A DNA stretch of 64,000 bases from Whitmania pigra (taxonomy: Eukaryota > Annelida > Clitellata > Hirudinida > Haemopidae), in the NCBI GenBank assembly GCA_021613335.1, contig JAJTWR010000374.1, positions 62,001 to 126,000 on the forward strand, written 5' to 3'. Below the pieces are notes generated by a model. It searched no databases and was not told the origin of the DNA. It saw nothing but the letters and a program-made list of their open reading frames with translations. The position numbers were made by a program, and so were the translations under genes. The number at the start of each line of letters is the position of its first letter. The stretch's first letter is position 1. Positions 1 through 12,300 of the stretch are shown in pieces.

Positions 1-2457
1 AAAGTCGATGAGTCAACCGATATGTCCAATAGTTCCTTTTAAATATGTTTACAACCGCAACCAAAGGGTCCTACTTATCGAAAGCAGTAACTTCAAATAC
101 CTGTTGTAAATTGTAGTTATGCCATAATAAATAAATTTTTAATAAATGAAAAAGTTCAAATAATTTAAATATTAAATTAGAAGTTGGGAATCTCTATTAA
201 TCTTATGCATAATATGCTTTGTAAAATAATGTTGTATGAGTGATTACCCGCAACTAAAGCTTTAAAATAATTAATATGAACACCCTTGTCAAGTTGCTAA
301 TCGTTTTTTGAGTGAAGAGTAAAGCGGGTTTGGCTCTAAAACAACTGATTCATTGAACTCAGATTGCTCTAATGTAAGCATAAATATTTGACACAACTTG
401 CATTTAGACCTGCAATGCTTGGAGGTTTGATGTTGATTTAATTTTTCTGAATTTATTACTTCCCTTAATGGAGGCCATGTTTGATTTCCCCGAGGAGGTA
501 AATCGGATTGCCAATAAAATGTAATGACTTGGAGACGGTGTGCAGCAAGGAAGAATAGCTTCAAAATGGATTACTTTAGACTGCTGAATCTAATTAATAA
601 TTTTATAATAACTAACAATTAATAAACAGAAATAGATTAAACATATTTAATACAATCAAAACGTCCTAGTACCGCTTGCTCTAAGTAAACAGAAACAAAT
701 ATGACGAGTTATATAAAATCAATACTAATTTAAATTTTAAAGTCTAACGAAAAAACAATTTCTGAAAAATAATTAATTAAAAAATCTAAATCTTCAAACA
801 GGGTTGCTCACTGTTAAGTTAAACATAGTTAAAGATTTATTTAATCATAAATAATTTAATCAAAATGTTGCCTCATAAAACCAACAAATTAAAAATAATA
901 AAAAACTTTGAATTAAAACCACTAAATTGTATGTTAAGTATTTAATGTTGCCATATTTAATCCAAACAACAAATCGTGACTTTTTTATCAAATAGATTCT
1001 TCCGAGGTTTAGTTTCTGAAGCGATTTCGCTATGAACATTTGACAGTTGAAGATTTTTGGCGTGAGTACTTATCCGTGATTGAGCCTGCGTAAGTTATTA
1101 TGTAGTTTTCTTTACTATCACAGGCTTGGTTGTAATTTGGATTCCTATATGATGTCTCACTTTTGAGTATAAGGACAATTTCGATAATTAATTGTGATTG
1201 TTTAGAAAGGTATTTGACAACGTTTGCTTCTTTCTTTTGTTAGTCGTGCAGACTTTATTGCACTTATTTTCAGCGACATAATATTGTGTATATTAGTTTT
1301 TTTAAAGCTGTTTGTTTTTGTAAAGAATATGTGGCATTACAATTTTACACCTTAGCTATTTCGCATAACACCTTATTTTTGATTTATACTTATAAAAGCT
1401 TTTTACTTGGGTTTCGTGTTGTGTATACTTTCCAGTGCCTTTGTATTATATTGTTTCGTCGAGTGTTTCTTGGAGGTTGAAAGAGCTGAAGTGTTTTATT
1501 TATTATATTTTTATTTATCCACAGTCGGTTGACCTCCCTCATCAATGGTTTTAGTTTTACTTCCTTTTTTTGAGGTTGATATGTTTGAGTCTCAGCTATA
1601 GGATAACCTTTGTCGAATGTCTGCTTGTGATCAGATTAGAGGCATTTGACCTCTGTTCCCTTATGAAATAGAATAAAATATAGTTTAATATTGACAAAAA
1701 GTTTTTTTATATGTTTGTTACCAAACTATTTAATCATTAACTTCTGATTAAGATTTATTTACTTGTTTGGCAGAGTACTTACAAGAATTTATATATTTTA
1801 TTAATTAAAAAGAGAAATTTAGGTCTTAATTTAAATAGTATTTTATCCCCAACTCAAGAATTTCCTCAATTTGAGACTTAAGTTTGAAATGTTTATCAGG
1901 CCTGGGCGCTGAGAAATAATTCTGATTTATGGATCTGATGACATGTGTAGGCGATTAATGTTTCCTTCCTTTTATAACTATTTCATGAAACAGAGGTTTG
2001 TGTCAAATTAAACAACTTCTAGAATGTTTGATTACTTAACAAATTTATTGTAAGTTATTTAATTATTTCTCTATTGCTGTGTTCAATCTTCTTTGTGATT
2101 TTATTTGCTTTTTCATATGATTGAAAAAGTTATCCAAAATTTTTACTATTTATTGTTTCTTATGCATATCTCATTATTTACAACCATAACATTCAGGGTG
2201 ACATGACATGCAAGCTTTTAAATTTCATTGCAACTTTATGCATAATTCAATGCATGTGCTCAACCAGTATATAGAGGCTCATTTAACACATCAGAAAAAC
2301 ACGTAAAAGTTCGTAATATATGAAAAGGTTCAACTTGATAAGGAATTAAACATCATTGTCCTTTGCAACTTGATAACTTGATGTCGTATGTTCTTATTTA
2401 ATAGCTTTAGTGAAACAAGAATATTGCCAAATTGAAGCTACAAGATTTCCTGTAAAG
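1..2457. other. Intergenic region upstream of beta-arrestin
   Basis: AT-rich DNA with no gene I can support. The first 39 bases on the + strand read KVDESTDMSNSS and then stop. This resembles the DESTD-x-SN signature of hAT/ZMYM-type domesticated transposase proteins, but no further similarity follows, so it is at best the edge of a decayed element cut by the window. A 91-codon minus-strand frame at 289-564 has no recognisable domain and is probably chance. The arrestin promoter must lie in the right part of this interval, but I see no clear core element. Untranslated first exons could also be present. Confidence 0.4.
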
Positions 2458-5400
2458 ATGGCCACCCTGAATGGAGATGATGACCTAGATGGACATAAGA
2501 AGTTGGGCACAAGGTTTGTTTTAAGTGTCACAATGATAATGTAGCCTTTCGTCACTCTTGTCATCGTCATTTGCCCATTTGAAAAAGCAATTTTTTTTTA
2601 TGACTGGCTTTTATGGGACCTGACGAAAATAAAATTATGTGGCATTTCTCTTAGTATTTCTCATCTGACATCTTTGATATATTGATTTTTGTCATTTTAG
2701 AGTATTCAAAAAAAGCTGTCCAAACAGCAAGGTTAGGTTCATGCCTTTGATATTCTAAATTTTATTTAAACACCATATTATTGCAATGAAGATCACAGTT
2801 TATCTTGGAAAGAGGGACTTTATGGATTACTTGGATCACGTTGAACCCATTGGTTTGTGATGCTAAATAAAATTATTATTGTCAACTGTAAAATGTAAAA
2901 CTTCTGTCACTTCACGAAGTTAATACCTGTATGTAGTATAATTTAATTCAATTCTATAGCATTTCATCTTCCTACTTTGTAAAGCCAATTTAAATAATAA
3001 TAGCTTTACAATTTCTTCACAAAGATGGAGTTGTTCTAGTAGATCCGGAGTACTTGAAGGATAGAAAGGTGTACGCACAAATTCTGGCCGCTTTCCGCTA
3101 CGGTAGGGAAGACCTGGACGTTCTCGGGCTGACCTTCAGGAAGGACCTCCTCCTTGCAACCAAGCAAGTTTATCCCCCACTGTTACCTCCAGACCAGAGC
3201 CCACCACTTACAAGATTACAAGAGAGACTCATCAAGAAATTGGGACCTAATGCATATCCTTTCTGCTTCGAGGTTGGTGACGTTGATCGGTTTTTATCGT
3301 TGCCGAGTCGATTGATTCTCCGGTCTTCTCAGGTGCCGCCGTCTTCTCCCGCGTCGGTGACTCTTCAACCCGCTCCGGGCGACACGGGCAAGGTGAGTTT
3401 CTTCTAGCGACGAACGGAGTATTCTTCATTAACTTTTCAACTTTGCTTCTGCTCGTCGATCGATCCAGCCGTGCGGAGTGGACTACGAACTGAAAGCATT
3501 CGTAGCCAGCGATGCAGATGAGAAACCTCACAGGAGGAATTCTGTCCAATTGGCCATCAGGAAACTCACCTACGCCCCCGAACACCCCGCTCCTCAGCCT
3601 AGCGCCGAAGCCATCAAGGATTTCCTAATGTCCTCTGGCACCCTCAGACTCGAGGCCACATTGGACAAAGAGGTTTTCACATTCTAGTTCCAAGCAAATT
3701 TTTAACATAGTCATTGTCATAGAGTTTGTTCAATGCTAATGGTTTGTTCAGTTCTGCATGAAGGAAAATGATTTTGTTGCTTTTTAAAAGGTTTTATTTA
3801 TCTCCATAAAAATCCATTACTAAGAATTCATTACATTATTTCCATGGCAAAGTCACTTAAGACCTCCCCATGTTTCTTCATAATGCTCCAGTCACACTAT
3901 CTTTTCCAAATGATCATGAAATATTCCTATAAATTGTGAACTGTGAAATTTAATTTTGTAATTAATTTGCTTTTTCAGAAATACTACCATGGGGAGTCAA
4001 TAACTGTTAATGTGCTGGTGGACAACAATGCAGGGAAGTCTGTGAAGAAGATCAAAATTTCAGGTTAGTTGGAGCTAGTTATTTAATATTGGTTCAGGTC
4101 AATAATTGCTTGAATGATTTCTTGGTTGTTTGTGATTTTGATTTATTTCTTATCCAGTTCGCCAATATGCAGACATCTGTCTCTTTTCGACAGCCCAGTA
4201 CAAGTGCACGGTGGCCGAGATAGACAGCGAGTGGGTTGATTGTTGGTCTGAATTTTTGATTCTCGAGAGTTTGTTAAGATATTTCAGTTTTTTATTTTTT
4301 ATTTTTTTTTAATGTTTATGAGGTGATTGAATTAAACAAACAAACAAGCCGTTATATATATAGAAAAAAAACAAAAAGAGAATGCGAATAAATTCAAATA
4401 AACCCAAAGGGCTTTACTCATTGATTTATTTCTTAGTAATTAAATTTTCTCATTTTTGCTCCAACTTTGAATCAGAAATTTTCTCTGGAGATAAACAACC
4501 CTTTTTTTTTTAATTTCTCTTTAATTTTTAAGATTTTTTGAGTTCTAGTGGAGTTAAATTTCATATACTTCGTAAAAATTGCATTTATTATTAATATATT
4601 TCTGAATTGATTGATAATCTATTCGGTGAATTATTTTCTCAGTGAGGGTTTTCCGATTCATCCCAGTCAGACAGGCTTCTGCAAGGTTTACACACTGACT
4701 CCTGTCCTTAACAACAACAGAGACAAGAGGGGCCTTGCACTTGATGGCAAACTCAAACATGAGGATACCAATTTGGCATCATCAACCATGTAAGTTATTC
4801 ATTAATTCTTTGTCTTGTTCACGTTCATAAATTCATTATTTATGATCTTAAGGATGGTGATTGCAAATATTAATATTGCTATTACAAAGTGTTCCATTTT
4901 CATATTTAGAATTACAGAACATAGCCAGAGGGAAAACCTAGGCATTGTGGTCCAGTATAAGGTGAAGGTCAGATTGATTTTGGGCTTCACCACGAGGTCA
5001 GTTGTTGCTTAAATTGTTTGTGACCTTTAATGACGTTTGAATGCGAGGGTGTTATTTGCTCTAGCCAATTGTTGCAGATATTTGTCACGATGCATGACAC
5101 ACTTGACCATTTGTACTTGACTTTTATGTTTGTCATTCTTGCTTTTAGTGACCTCTCAGTTGAACTCCCATTCACTCTGACACACCCAAAGCCCCCCGAA
5201 GTTTCCCCAGCGGTGAGTCGGCCGTCGAGCGTCAAATGTCAGCCGGTCAATGATTCTGTCGAGCCCGAAGTCACGGAGAGGAATCTCATCAACTTCGACC
5301 AGGAGTACATTTTTAAACAATTCTTTACATCAATATAATATTATTAATATAATATTCTTTACATATTAATATAATTTTAATAATATGGCTTTTATTGCTT

Positions 5401-5519
5401 TTGTTATTTAGTTATTTTTTACTTATGTTTGTGCTTTTATTTTTAGGGATGACATCATCTTTGAAGATTTTGCTCGTCTGAGGTTGAGAGGACTTGAGAA
5501 AGATTGTACAGAGGCTTAA
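2458..5519 (+). CDS. Beta-arrestin (12 exons, 426 aa, complete)
   Basis: Cytosolic adaptor that binds phosphorylated GPCRs, blocks G-protein coupling and links receptors to clathrin and AP2. Exons: 2458-2513, 2701-2731, 2792-2852, 3025-3272, 3333-3392, 3469-3672, 3979-4063, 4158-4230, 4643-4789, 4910-4996, 5149-5304, 5447-5519. All phases agree and sum to 427 codons. Visible hallmarks are N-terminal [12 protein letters not shown], the finger loop [13 protein letters not shown], the PNAYPF segment before the central crest, the [11 protein letters not shown] strand and the lariat/polar-core loop with [15 protein letters not shown]. The C-tail has a clathrin box LINFD (about 397-401) and the AP2 motif FEDFARLR (408-415). 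Length matches non-visual arrestins (about 410-420 aa). The tail motifs argue for a beta-arrestin rather than a visual arrestin. The start gives the conserved short N-terminus. Intron 4 is only 60 nt and stop-free. Confidence 0.96.
4316..4412 (+). repeat. Dispersed repeat, copy 1 (arrestin intron 8)
   Basis: About 95 bp containing runs of AAAC/CAAA and the core AATAAATTCAAATAAACC. It is clearly similar to 42363-42455, with the same order of blocks: TTTATGAG, GATTGAA-like, AAACAAACAAGC, GTTATAT, AAACAAAAAG, then the core and AAAGG. Both copies sit inside introns on the same strand as the host gene. A short interspersed or MITE-like element is likely. No coding capacity. Confidence 0.55.
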
Positions 5520-8500
5520 ATCACAACGTACCTGATCATAATCATCCTTATGCTTTTCTCTGTTCTTACCTCAACATCACACCCTTCTCCCATTTCCACC
5601 ACTTTATCCCTCCTTGATGAAGATTGTCAGTCCCAAAAATATTTTATTTTATCATCAACCTTACCGTAAAGCAGAACCAATGGCCATTATTAACCATCAT
5701 CATTACTGACATTTCTCTCTCAGTTTGACATTTCCAAAGATCGTCGATCAATCATCTTTGTATCGTTGAAGGAGGAATTTCAAATGTCATCGGTATGCAG
5801 CTACTCATAACTCATGGCTCTTTTAATCTTAAATCTTTTAAGCCATAAAATCGTAGCAAACCGGTTCACTTAACGTTCTGTTTCAGTCGAACTCCTGTTG
5901 TTTCATGCAGTGTCTATTTCAGGTCAAGACAAAGTTTAGTGACAGCTTATTTTAGACTTTTGAAGATGAACAAATCTCAGTATTTGGCACTCCTGACAAC
6001 TGCACTACGAATTCATTTTTATATTTTCTTTAGCTTTATCATGTTCACAGAATTTAGTGTTTAAATCTACATGTCATTTACCCTCATTACTTCCATGTTG
6101 CAAGTTGCTTGATATTATTTCATGTTACTGTTGCTGCAATCTTTATTTTTGCGATGGAGAGGTTTGTTGCGTTCCACTGTGTTGTACATTGAGCACTGGA
6201 AATTTGGTGTCTGAATGCAGCATAATTATAGAAATCTTTTCCATGGTTGGTGTTACCTGTAGCATTATCAATGTTTTATTATTTATATGTGCATGCTACT
6301 CATCAATTGTGGTTATCGTCGAATCACATTAACAGCAATAATGATGAATGTTGCATATTTTCTTAAGTTTCGGACTTAACTTTTTTGATGTTATCTTTGT
6401 GAATGCAAAAAATTTAAGCTACATTATTAGCTTAAATAGCAATTACTAGTTTTTCAAATAGTCACCTTTGGTCTCAGCAAAAGCTGTTAAGATAGAAATT
6501 GCACCTTGAGGCTGCAGGATCAGATCATGTGACTTTTGATACTATGAATTATGAATATTATGAATAATTATCACATAATTTATTATTTAAACAACTTTTG
6601 ATATTTACTATTACAAATAATGTAATATGTTACATGTTGTCATGTAATTGGTTCTTTGAACAAGTCATCGAAGTAACTGCTTTTGGTATAGGCTTGTGAC
6701 TCGAGTCCTCGCTTCGGCACGGCAACCATATTTTTGCGCTTCATTGAGGCTGAGAAAATCGTATCATTTGGTTCGAACCAACTTCCATTTCGACTGCAAT
6801 TGTATGAATTTTGTACATTCGAAAGTCAACGAATCAGAATTTGATGTTTTATTTCAGAGAAATGAAATTTATATAAATAAGCCCACGTTATTTTTACCAC
6901 CACAGGACGTGATAATTTTCTTTGTCGCTGCGTGCAATCATGGTTAGTTGGAATCCTTGAACATGTTGTTAGGCAACACTGTAATTTTTTAGCTTTGTTG
7001 AAGTTGGTAACTTCATTATGGACTTGCTTAATGGTTAATTGGTTAATTAAGGCTAATCAATAATTAGTTTGTAGAACTACCAAAAACTGGAATTGTGAAA
7101 ATGTTTACTAAGGATCGTTAGATAGATATCTTTGACTGCTTGAGCATGCCGATTGGGGTGCGATTACGAAAATTGGGAAGGAAGGGCTTGTTGTCAGTGA
7201 TGAGCTTGATGATCTGATGTAAAACAATAATACAGCCTAATAATGTTTACCAAACTATATATAAGCTCTTGGTGGCTCCGCAATTAAATGAATCCTTTTC
7301 AGGACTGGATGCAGCAGTGAAGGATATTACACATAATAACCTTAATCAACATCCTTGGCATATTACACATAACCTTAATTAATATCCTTGGCATGTTACA
7401 CATAACCTTAATTAACATCCTTGGCTTATTAGCGAAAACTTCCTGTTTTCGCATCATTTCTAAGAAGCATCATCATGAGTTCGTTATTTCTTCGCTAATA
7501 ATGGCAATCGGCAATTCAGGGAAAATGCTTGGAAGGTTTTTTTTTAATATTTGGCATCAAATTACTTGAAATTAGAAGCATATTTAATTTTGTAAACACA
7601 AAAAATAGTTTTTGTAATTTTATACTAAAATAAAAAAAGCTCTTCAAAACTTTCCTTTCACCAATCACATTTTCAAACATTTTTGGAACTGAATTAATAA
7701 AAGTCGTGCCTTACTATAGTTTTATTTCTTTCTATAAAGTTCAAATGAAAAATGACAAATTGGACAAACGACTTGCTTAAAAATAATCTAATAATATTTA
7801 AAATTGAGTAAATATACCTAGTAGTGAATCCCCTTTTGCAGCTGAAGATGGGACCAATTAACTAAATCAATAAGGTAATTAGAAACAAATTATTCTTTAA
7901 GCGACCATTATTTATTATTAGGCAAAGTATTTCCTGGTTTTGATTGACAGCTGTTCAACCTTCGTACTTTTGAATGCGTTAAACATTCATCTTTGCAGCG
8001 ATTAAGTTATTACCATAACAATTGGCCTCAATCACACATTTTTTTTTGCAACTACATCAGCATGGTGTAATTGTGAACAAATTTAGATCCGCAAGAAAAT
8101 TACCGTCAGCAAACCAATTATAATCTAGAGAACAAGAGCTGACTTCAATTAAGCAATCGTAAATTGACTTTGACTTTAGTAGTTGATTAACATATATCTG
8201 ATTATCCTTGCCATAAGAAGATTGTGTTATTCTCTTTATACGTAAATTGTACAGACTTGTGTTAGTGGTTTCAAGGACCCTACAGTTTTTGATGTTTAAT
8301 AAAATAAAAATTAATCATGTCATCTGAAAGTTGCTTTTAGAAAAAGCATTCCTTATTATATTACCATAGGCCTAGCCATGTGTAGAAAAAGGAGGAGGGG
8401 GAAATTAAGAAATAATCTGACATCAATATTTATCTTACATATTATATATTACATATTACTGGCCACCCATCCATCTTCGCATCATCTACAAAATATCTCT

Positions 8501-8589
8501 ACTCACTTATCGCACATTAACCACATCCAACCCCCCTTATCTCCATCATCTCATTCGCCACCGTCACATCCCCGATCACCTCCGCTCAT
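5520..8589. other. Arrestin 3' UTR and intergenic DNA
   Basis: Begins with the arrestin 3' UTR, whose end is not clear. Open frames at 6057-6332 and 6696-6947 lack an ATG start and show no domain, so I do not call them. A three-copy tandem repeat lies at 7325-7427. From about 8460 a C-rich stretch reads as His/Ser/Pro-rich frames and merges into the LINE fragment. Otherwise nothing recognised. Confidence 0.5.
7325..7427. repeat. Three-copy tandem repeat, unit 33-36 bp
   Basis: Three near-identical units built on TATTACACATAACCTTAAT followed by AACATCCTTGGC. The first unit carries a small insertion. Non-coding. Confidence 0.85.
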
Positions 8590-8810
8590 CTTCTATAATT
8601 CATCTCCACCAACCTGTTCACAAATCATCCATAGTTAACCGAGGCTTCTCTCATGCCTCGTCCGCCGTCTGGAATAGCCTGCCCCCCATCATCTGGTCTC
8701 AGCCCACGCTCGAGCTCTTCAAGCGCCAAATGAAGACCCATCTCTTCAAAAAGTTCCTCGAAGACCCAAGGCGCCTCTGACGCTATGCTTAAGGCGCCAT
8801 AGAAATAAAC
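8590..8810 (+). mobile_element. 3' end of an L2/CR1-type LINE (ORF2 C-terminus)
   Basis: The frame ending at TGA 8778-8780 reads GFSHASSAVWNSLPP and then TLELFKRQMKTHLF. This is the typical C-terminal tail of non-LTR retrotransposon ORF2 proteins of the L2/CR1 group, after the reverse transcriptase. It is followed by a short 3' UTR (AAGGCGCCATAGAAATAAAC) that runs straight into (TTA)n, as expected for elements with a trinucleotide 3' tail. Only the last part is present, so this is a 5'-truncated dead copy. The homologous tail recurs at 48.40-48.51 kb. Confidence 0.75.
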
Positions 8811-8866
<56 letters not shown>

Positions 8867-8908
8867 TATTATTATTATTATTATTATTATATTATTATTA
8901 TTATTATA
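8811..8908 (+). repeat. (TTA)n microsatellite, LINE 3' tail
   Basis: About 98 bp of almost pure TTA with two short TATTA interruptions, directly abutting the LINE 3' UTR. It is most simply read as the element's own tail. Confidence 0.9.
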
Positions 8909-9345
8909 AGTTTCGTTAATTAAATCATATGTGTCTTTCTTTTCCTTATGTGCCTCTAATGTCAATATCTTTACATAATCATTAATATAAAATATAATTA
9001 CGTAATATTAAAAATTATCAACAATGTAATTACATAGTACTAATAACTAATTATTTTGTCAGAGACATGTAAAGCACTAATTGACTTTTTCAAGCATGGC
9101 TGAATGTCAAGAACTTGTCAAGTTTATTTTGTAAAAAATTATTTATCTAATTAAGCTCATGAATCTAGAGCTTTCAAAAAGTAAACATTGCAACGTAAAT
9201 TATGGTTATTCATTATTAATATCACGGACATAATTAAGTATTTATGTCAGACACTATAGAGCCATTGCATAAATTCGTATGAATGTGTAGTAGCGACGTT
9301 GAGAGCTCATGGTAAACTTCATTTCGTAATTCTATTATCGTGAAC

Positions 9346-12300
9346 ATGTCTTGCTGGAGTTTGATCCTTGTCATCCTCATTGGCAGTGTGTTTGTTTTTT
9401 CAGGTGAGGAGATCTTTAGGAATTTGAATATATTCGAACAATTTTTGTTACATTTTTATGTCAACTGTTAGCATGTTACATTTAATAAAATATGTTATGT
9501 ATGTCTAAAATACTAACATAATTTACTAATAGACATTAATGGATTTTATTAGGGTTTGTTAACACAATGATTTGTCGGATTGTATTTATTACAATACTAT
9601 TTTTTGTTTTTAGAAGTTAATAATAAACTATATTAACATTAATTATTTAATTTTAATAATATTTTTAAGTGACGCTTAAATAAACAAAACATAAACTAAT
9701 TGGTTAAAATTATCCGTTATAGTATATCCACACAAATTATGAATTTTTTTTATATACATACGTTCATTAAAATTTAATGAAATTAAGCTGAATTTATGAT
9801 AGATAATAAATTCAATTAATTCAATTTATTAATTTCTTATTTTCTTGCTTCTAATATGCCATTTTCAATAAATATTTCTAAATAAAAAATATGTTGTTAA
9901 AACCCAGATGATCCTTGTCTTCAGGCGTTTGATGTTTCGGATGAGAAACGAAGTTCGTCATACGTAACTGAAATAAATGACTTAGAACTGTGTGATCAAG
10001 ATATTGACCCAGGCAAGTGCTTAATAATGCACAAATGTTACAGCTTAAATAAGCCTCATACAGTTGAATGACTATTTGTATTTGTATTTAGCCGATATTT
10101 TGAGTGCCTTATGTATCCGAATAGGATGTGAAGGCACTTTTTAATCGATCCACCATTTATACATTTATACAGGGGGGCCCCTACCCAAGGGAGCTCCCTG
10201 GCGGTGCGAGCTGGGTTGCGAACACGACACTTAACGACTGTTGCCTCTCACCGTCGTTCGCGTCAGGCAACCCTTTGAGCCAACTCGCACTTTCAATGAC
10301 ATTGACTATCGATTTGAGACATGATTTTCTAAATAAAATTTCTAAATTAAGTTCTCATATTTGTGTAATGATTCGATTTAATTTACAGCGAGATGGTATA
10401 AATTGGGAGGTAACATGACCTCTCACTGTGTATTGACAAACAGATGCGGCACTTATTCACCCATTTGGCTTGACGGCGACCATCCCACAGGTGACTTCAA
10501 CATTTTCACTTATATTCATTGCTCGCAATTTCGTAGTAAGTAACAAATAAACAATATTTATGGTCATCGAATTTTTAAATTTTGCTGTGAACAATATTTT
10601 GCAATTGCACTTTTTGTACCGGAGTTAGTGATTTTGAACACAAGGTAATTAGAAAATTTAAACTTTGCTGAAACGTGGTGCAGTAATAAATTTACGGCAC
10701 AAAACTACGTTTTTAATAGATTTATTTAACTGTAACTGAAATTACAAATCGACAGGAAAATATCCCTCACCGAATTACGAATAATTAAATAATAAATTGA
10801 GACTTTTAGGTAACGAAATTGTAACGGCTAAAGTCTGTTCCGGTGGAAGCAAAGAGGATTGTTGCAGCTGGGAATCGAAAGTTGAAATAAAAAAATGTGG
10901 CGATTCATTTGTCTACAAGTTGAAAAAAATCGAAATCTGCCCTATGGCCTATTGCATTGGAGAGGATCCCATCATTCCACCGTGCGAGGATGGAAGCGTT
11001 CTGTTGACCAAAAAACGGATATGCCTTAGTGAGTTCCAGTTTCTCCGTTCGTCACAATTACAATTTACAATTTACAATTTAGAAATTATAATTTACAATT
11101 TGTGGTTTCATAAAGTTTCTCATTTAATTTTTACCGCTATATGTTATTTTAATAACTATGTTTTATAAAAAAAATCAAATTTAATAAAAAACCGTCATCT
11201 TCTATTTTCATGAAGGACTGCCCATATTTGACCGGCCCCCATTACTGAACTCTCCTTACATATCGTCCTCCAAAAAACTAATAATTGCCAACACTGTCCT
11301 AAACGCCAGCATCTTCTCCTTCGATTGCTCCATCAATCCTCGGAATTTTGAGCCGGAACATCTCCCGGGAAGTCTGCGAATGGAGACAGTTTTTAAGATG
11401 AATGAAGATGTCATCGCCAATTTTTCAGGAGAGTTCGTTTTAAAAACAACTATTAATGAATCTTACCTCGTAGGACATCTGGGAAAAACGGTGAGAAATT
11501 TTTTAATTGAATGTGTCAAAATTCCAACACTTGATTTTAGATTCAGAGATAGTGAAGATGTTGTTGTTATTAGTAAATTTGTATATAAATCTAATTATAC
11601 TTTTTGTATTAGTGTGTCGAGATATATTATTATTTATTAGTTAAGTTATTAAAGTTAATATTACCAATTAATTATTATTATTACTAATTTATAATTTACT
11701 AATTATTAAATAAATAAATAACTAAAAACGATTATTTCTAAAATGATCTTAGAATTTAATAACTTAGGTTTGAATGAGAAAATTGGCAAGTTATTAAACC
11801 ACTTATTTTAAAATTTCCAGCTGACATGCTCAGTGAGGTTTTACTACGTTTTGGACAAAGGAATTTCAACTGAGAAATCTGGGTGGAGCTCCAGCAATGG
11901 CTTTTATCTTGGAGTTGTGGCTGTGGTAAAATTAAAATTATAAATAATTCAATATTTCCCACAAAAGTACAATTTAAAATATCATTTTAATATTTTTTGA
12001 TAAAATAATTAATTAACCATTTCGTTTTTCAGAACGAGGAGGGCAATGTAGTGAAAGATATGAGTATCATGCAAGGCAAATCCTACAACTTAACCTTCAA
12101 ACCAACCTTCCCTATAACTTTGGGACACTGCTTGACCACGGCCCCATGCCACCCTCAAGAGTACGTCTTCACCATGGAGGCATCTCTCACCAAAATTCTT
12201 ACCTCCGTCTGTAAACTGACGTTCTCAATTTCCAAGCAAGAAGTCTTCATGAGGATTTCCGCACGAACAACATTCGGTCCCGAGACGAGCACAACAAAAC

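Noticed and set aside
6057..6332. Cys-rich 91-codon frame after arrestin
   Set aside because: Starts without ATG, no splice context, and lies in the probable 3' UTR.
6690..6790. GGTTCGAACC box suggesting a tRNA gene
   Set aside because: No matching acceptor stem or anticodon arm could be folded around it on either strand.
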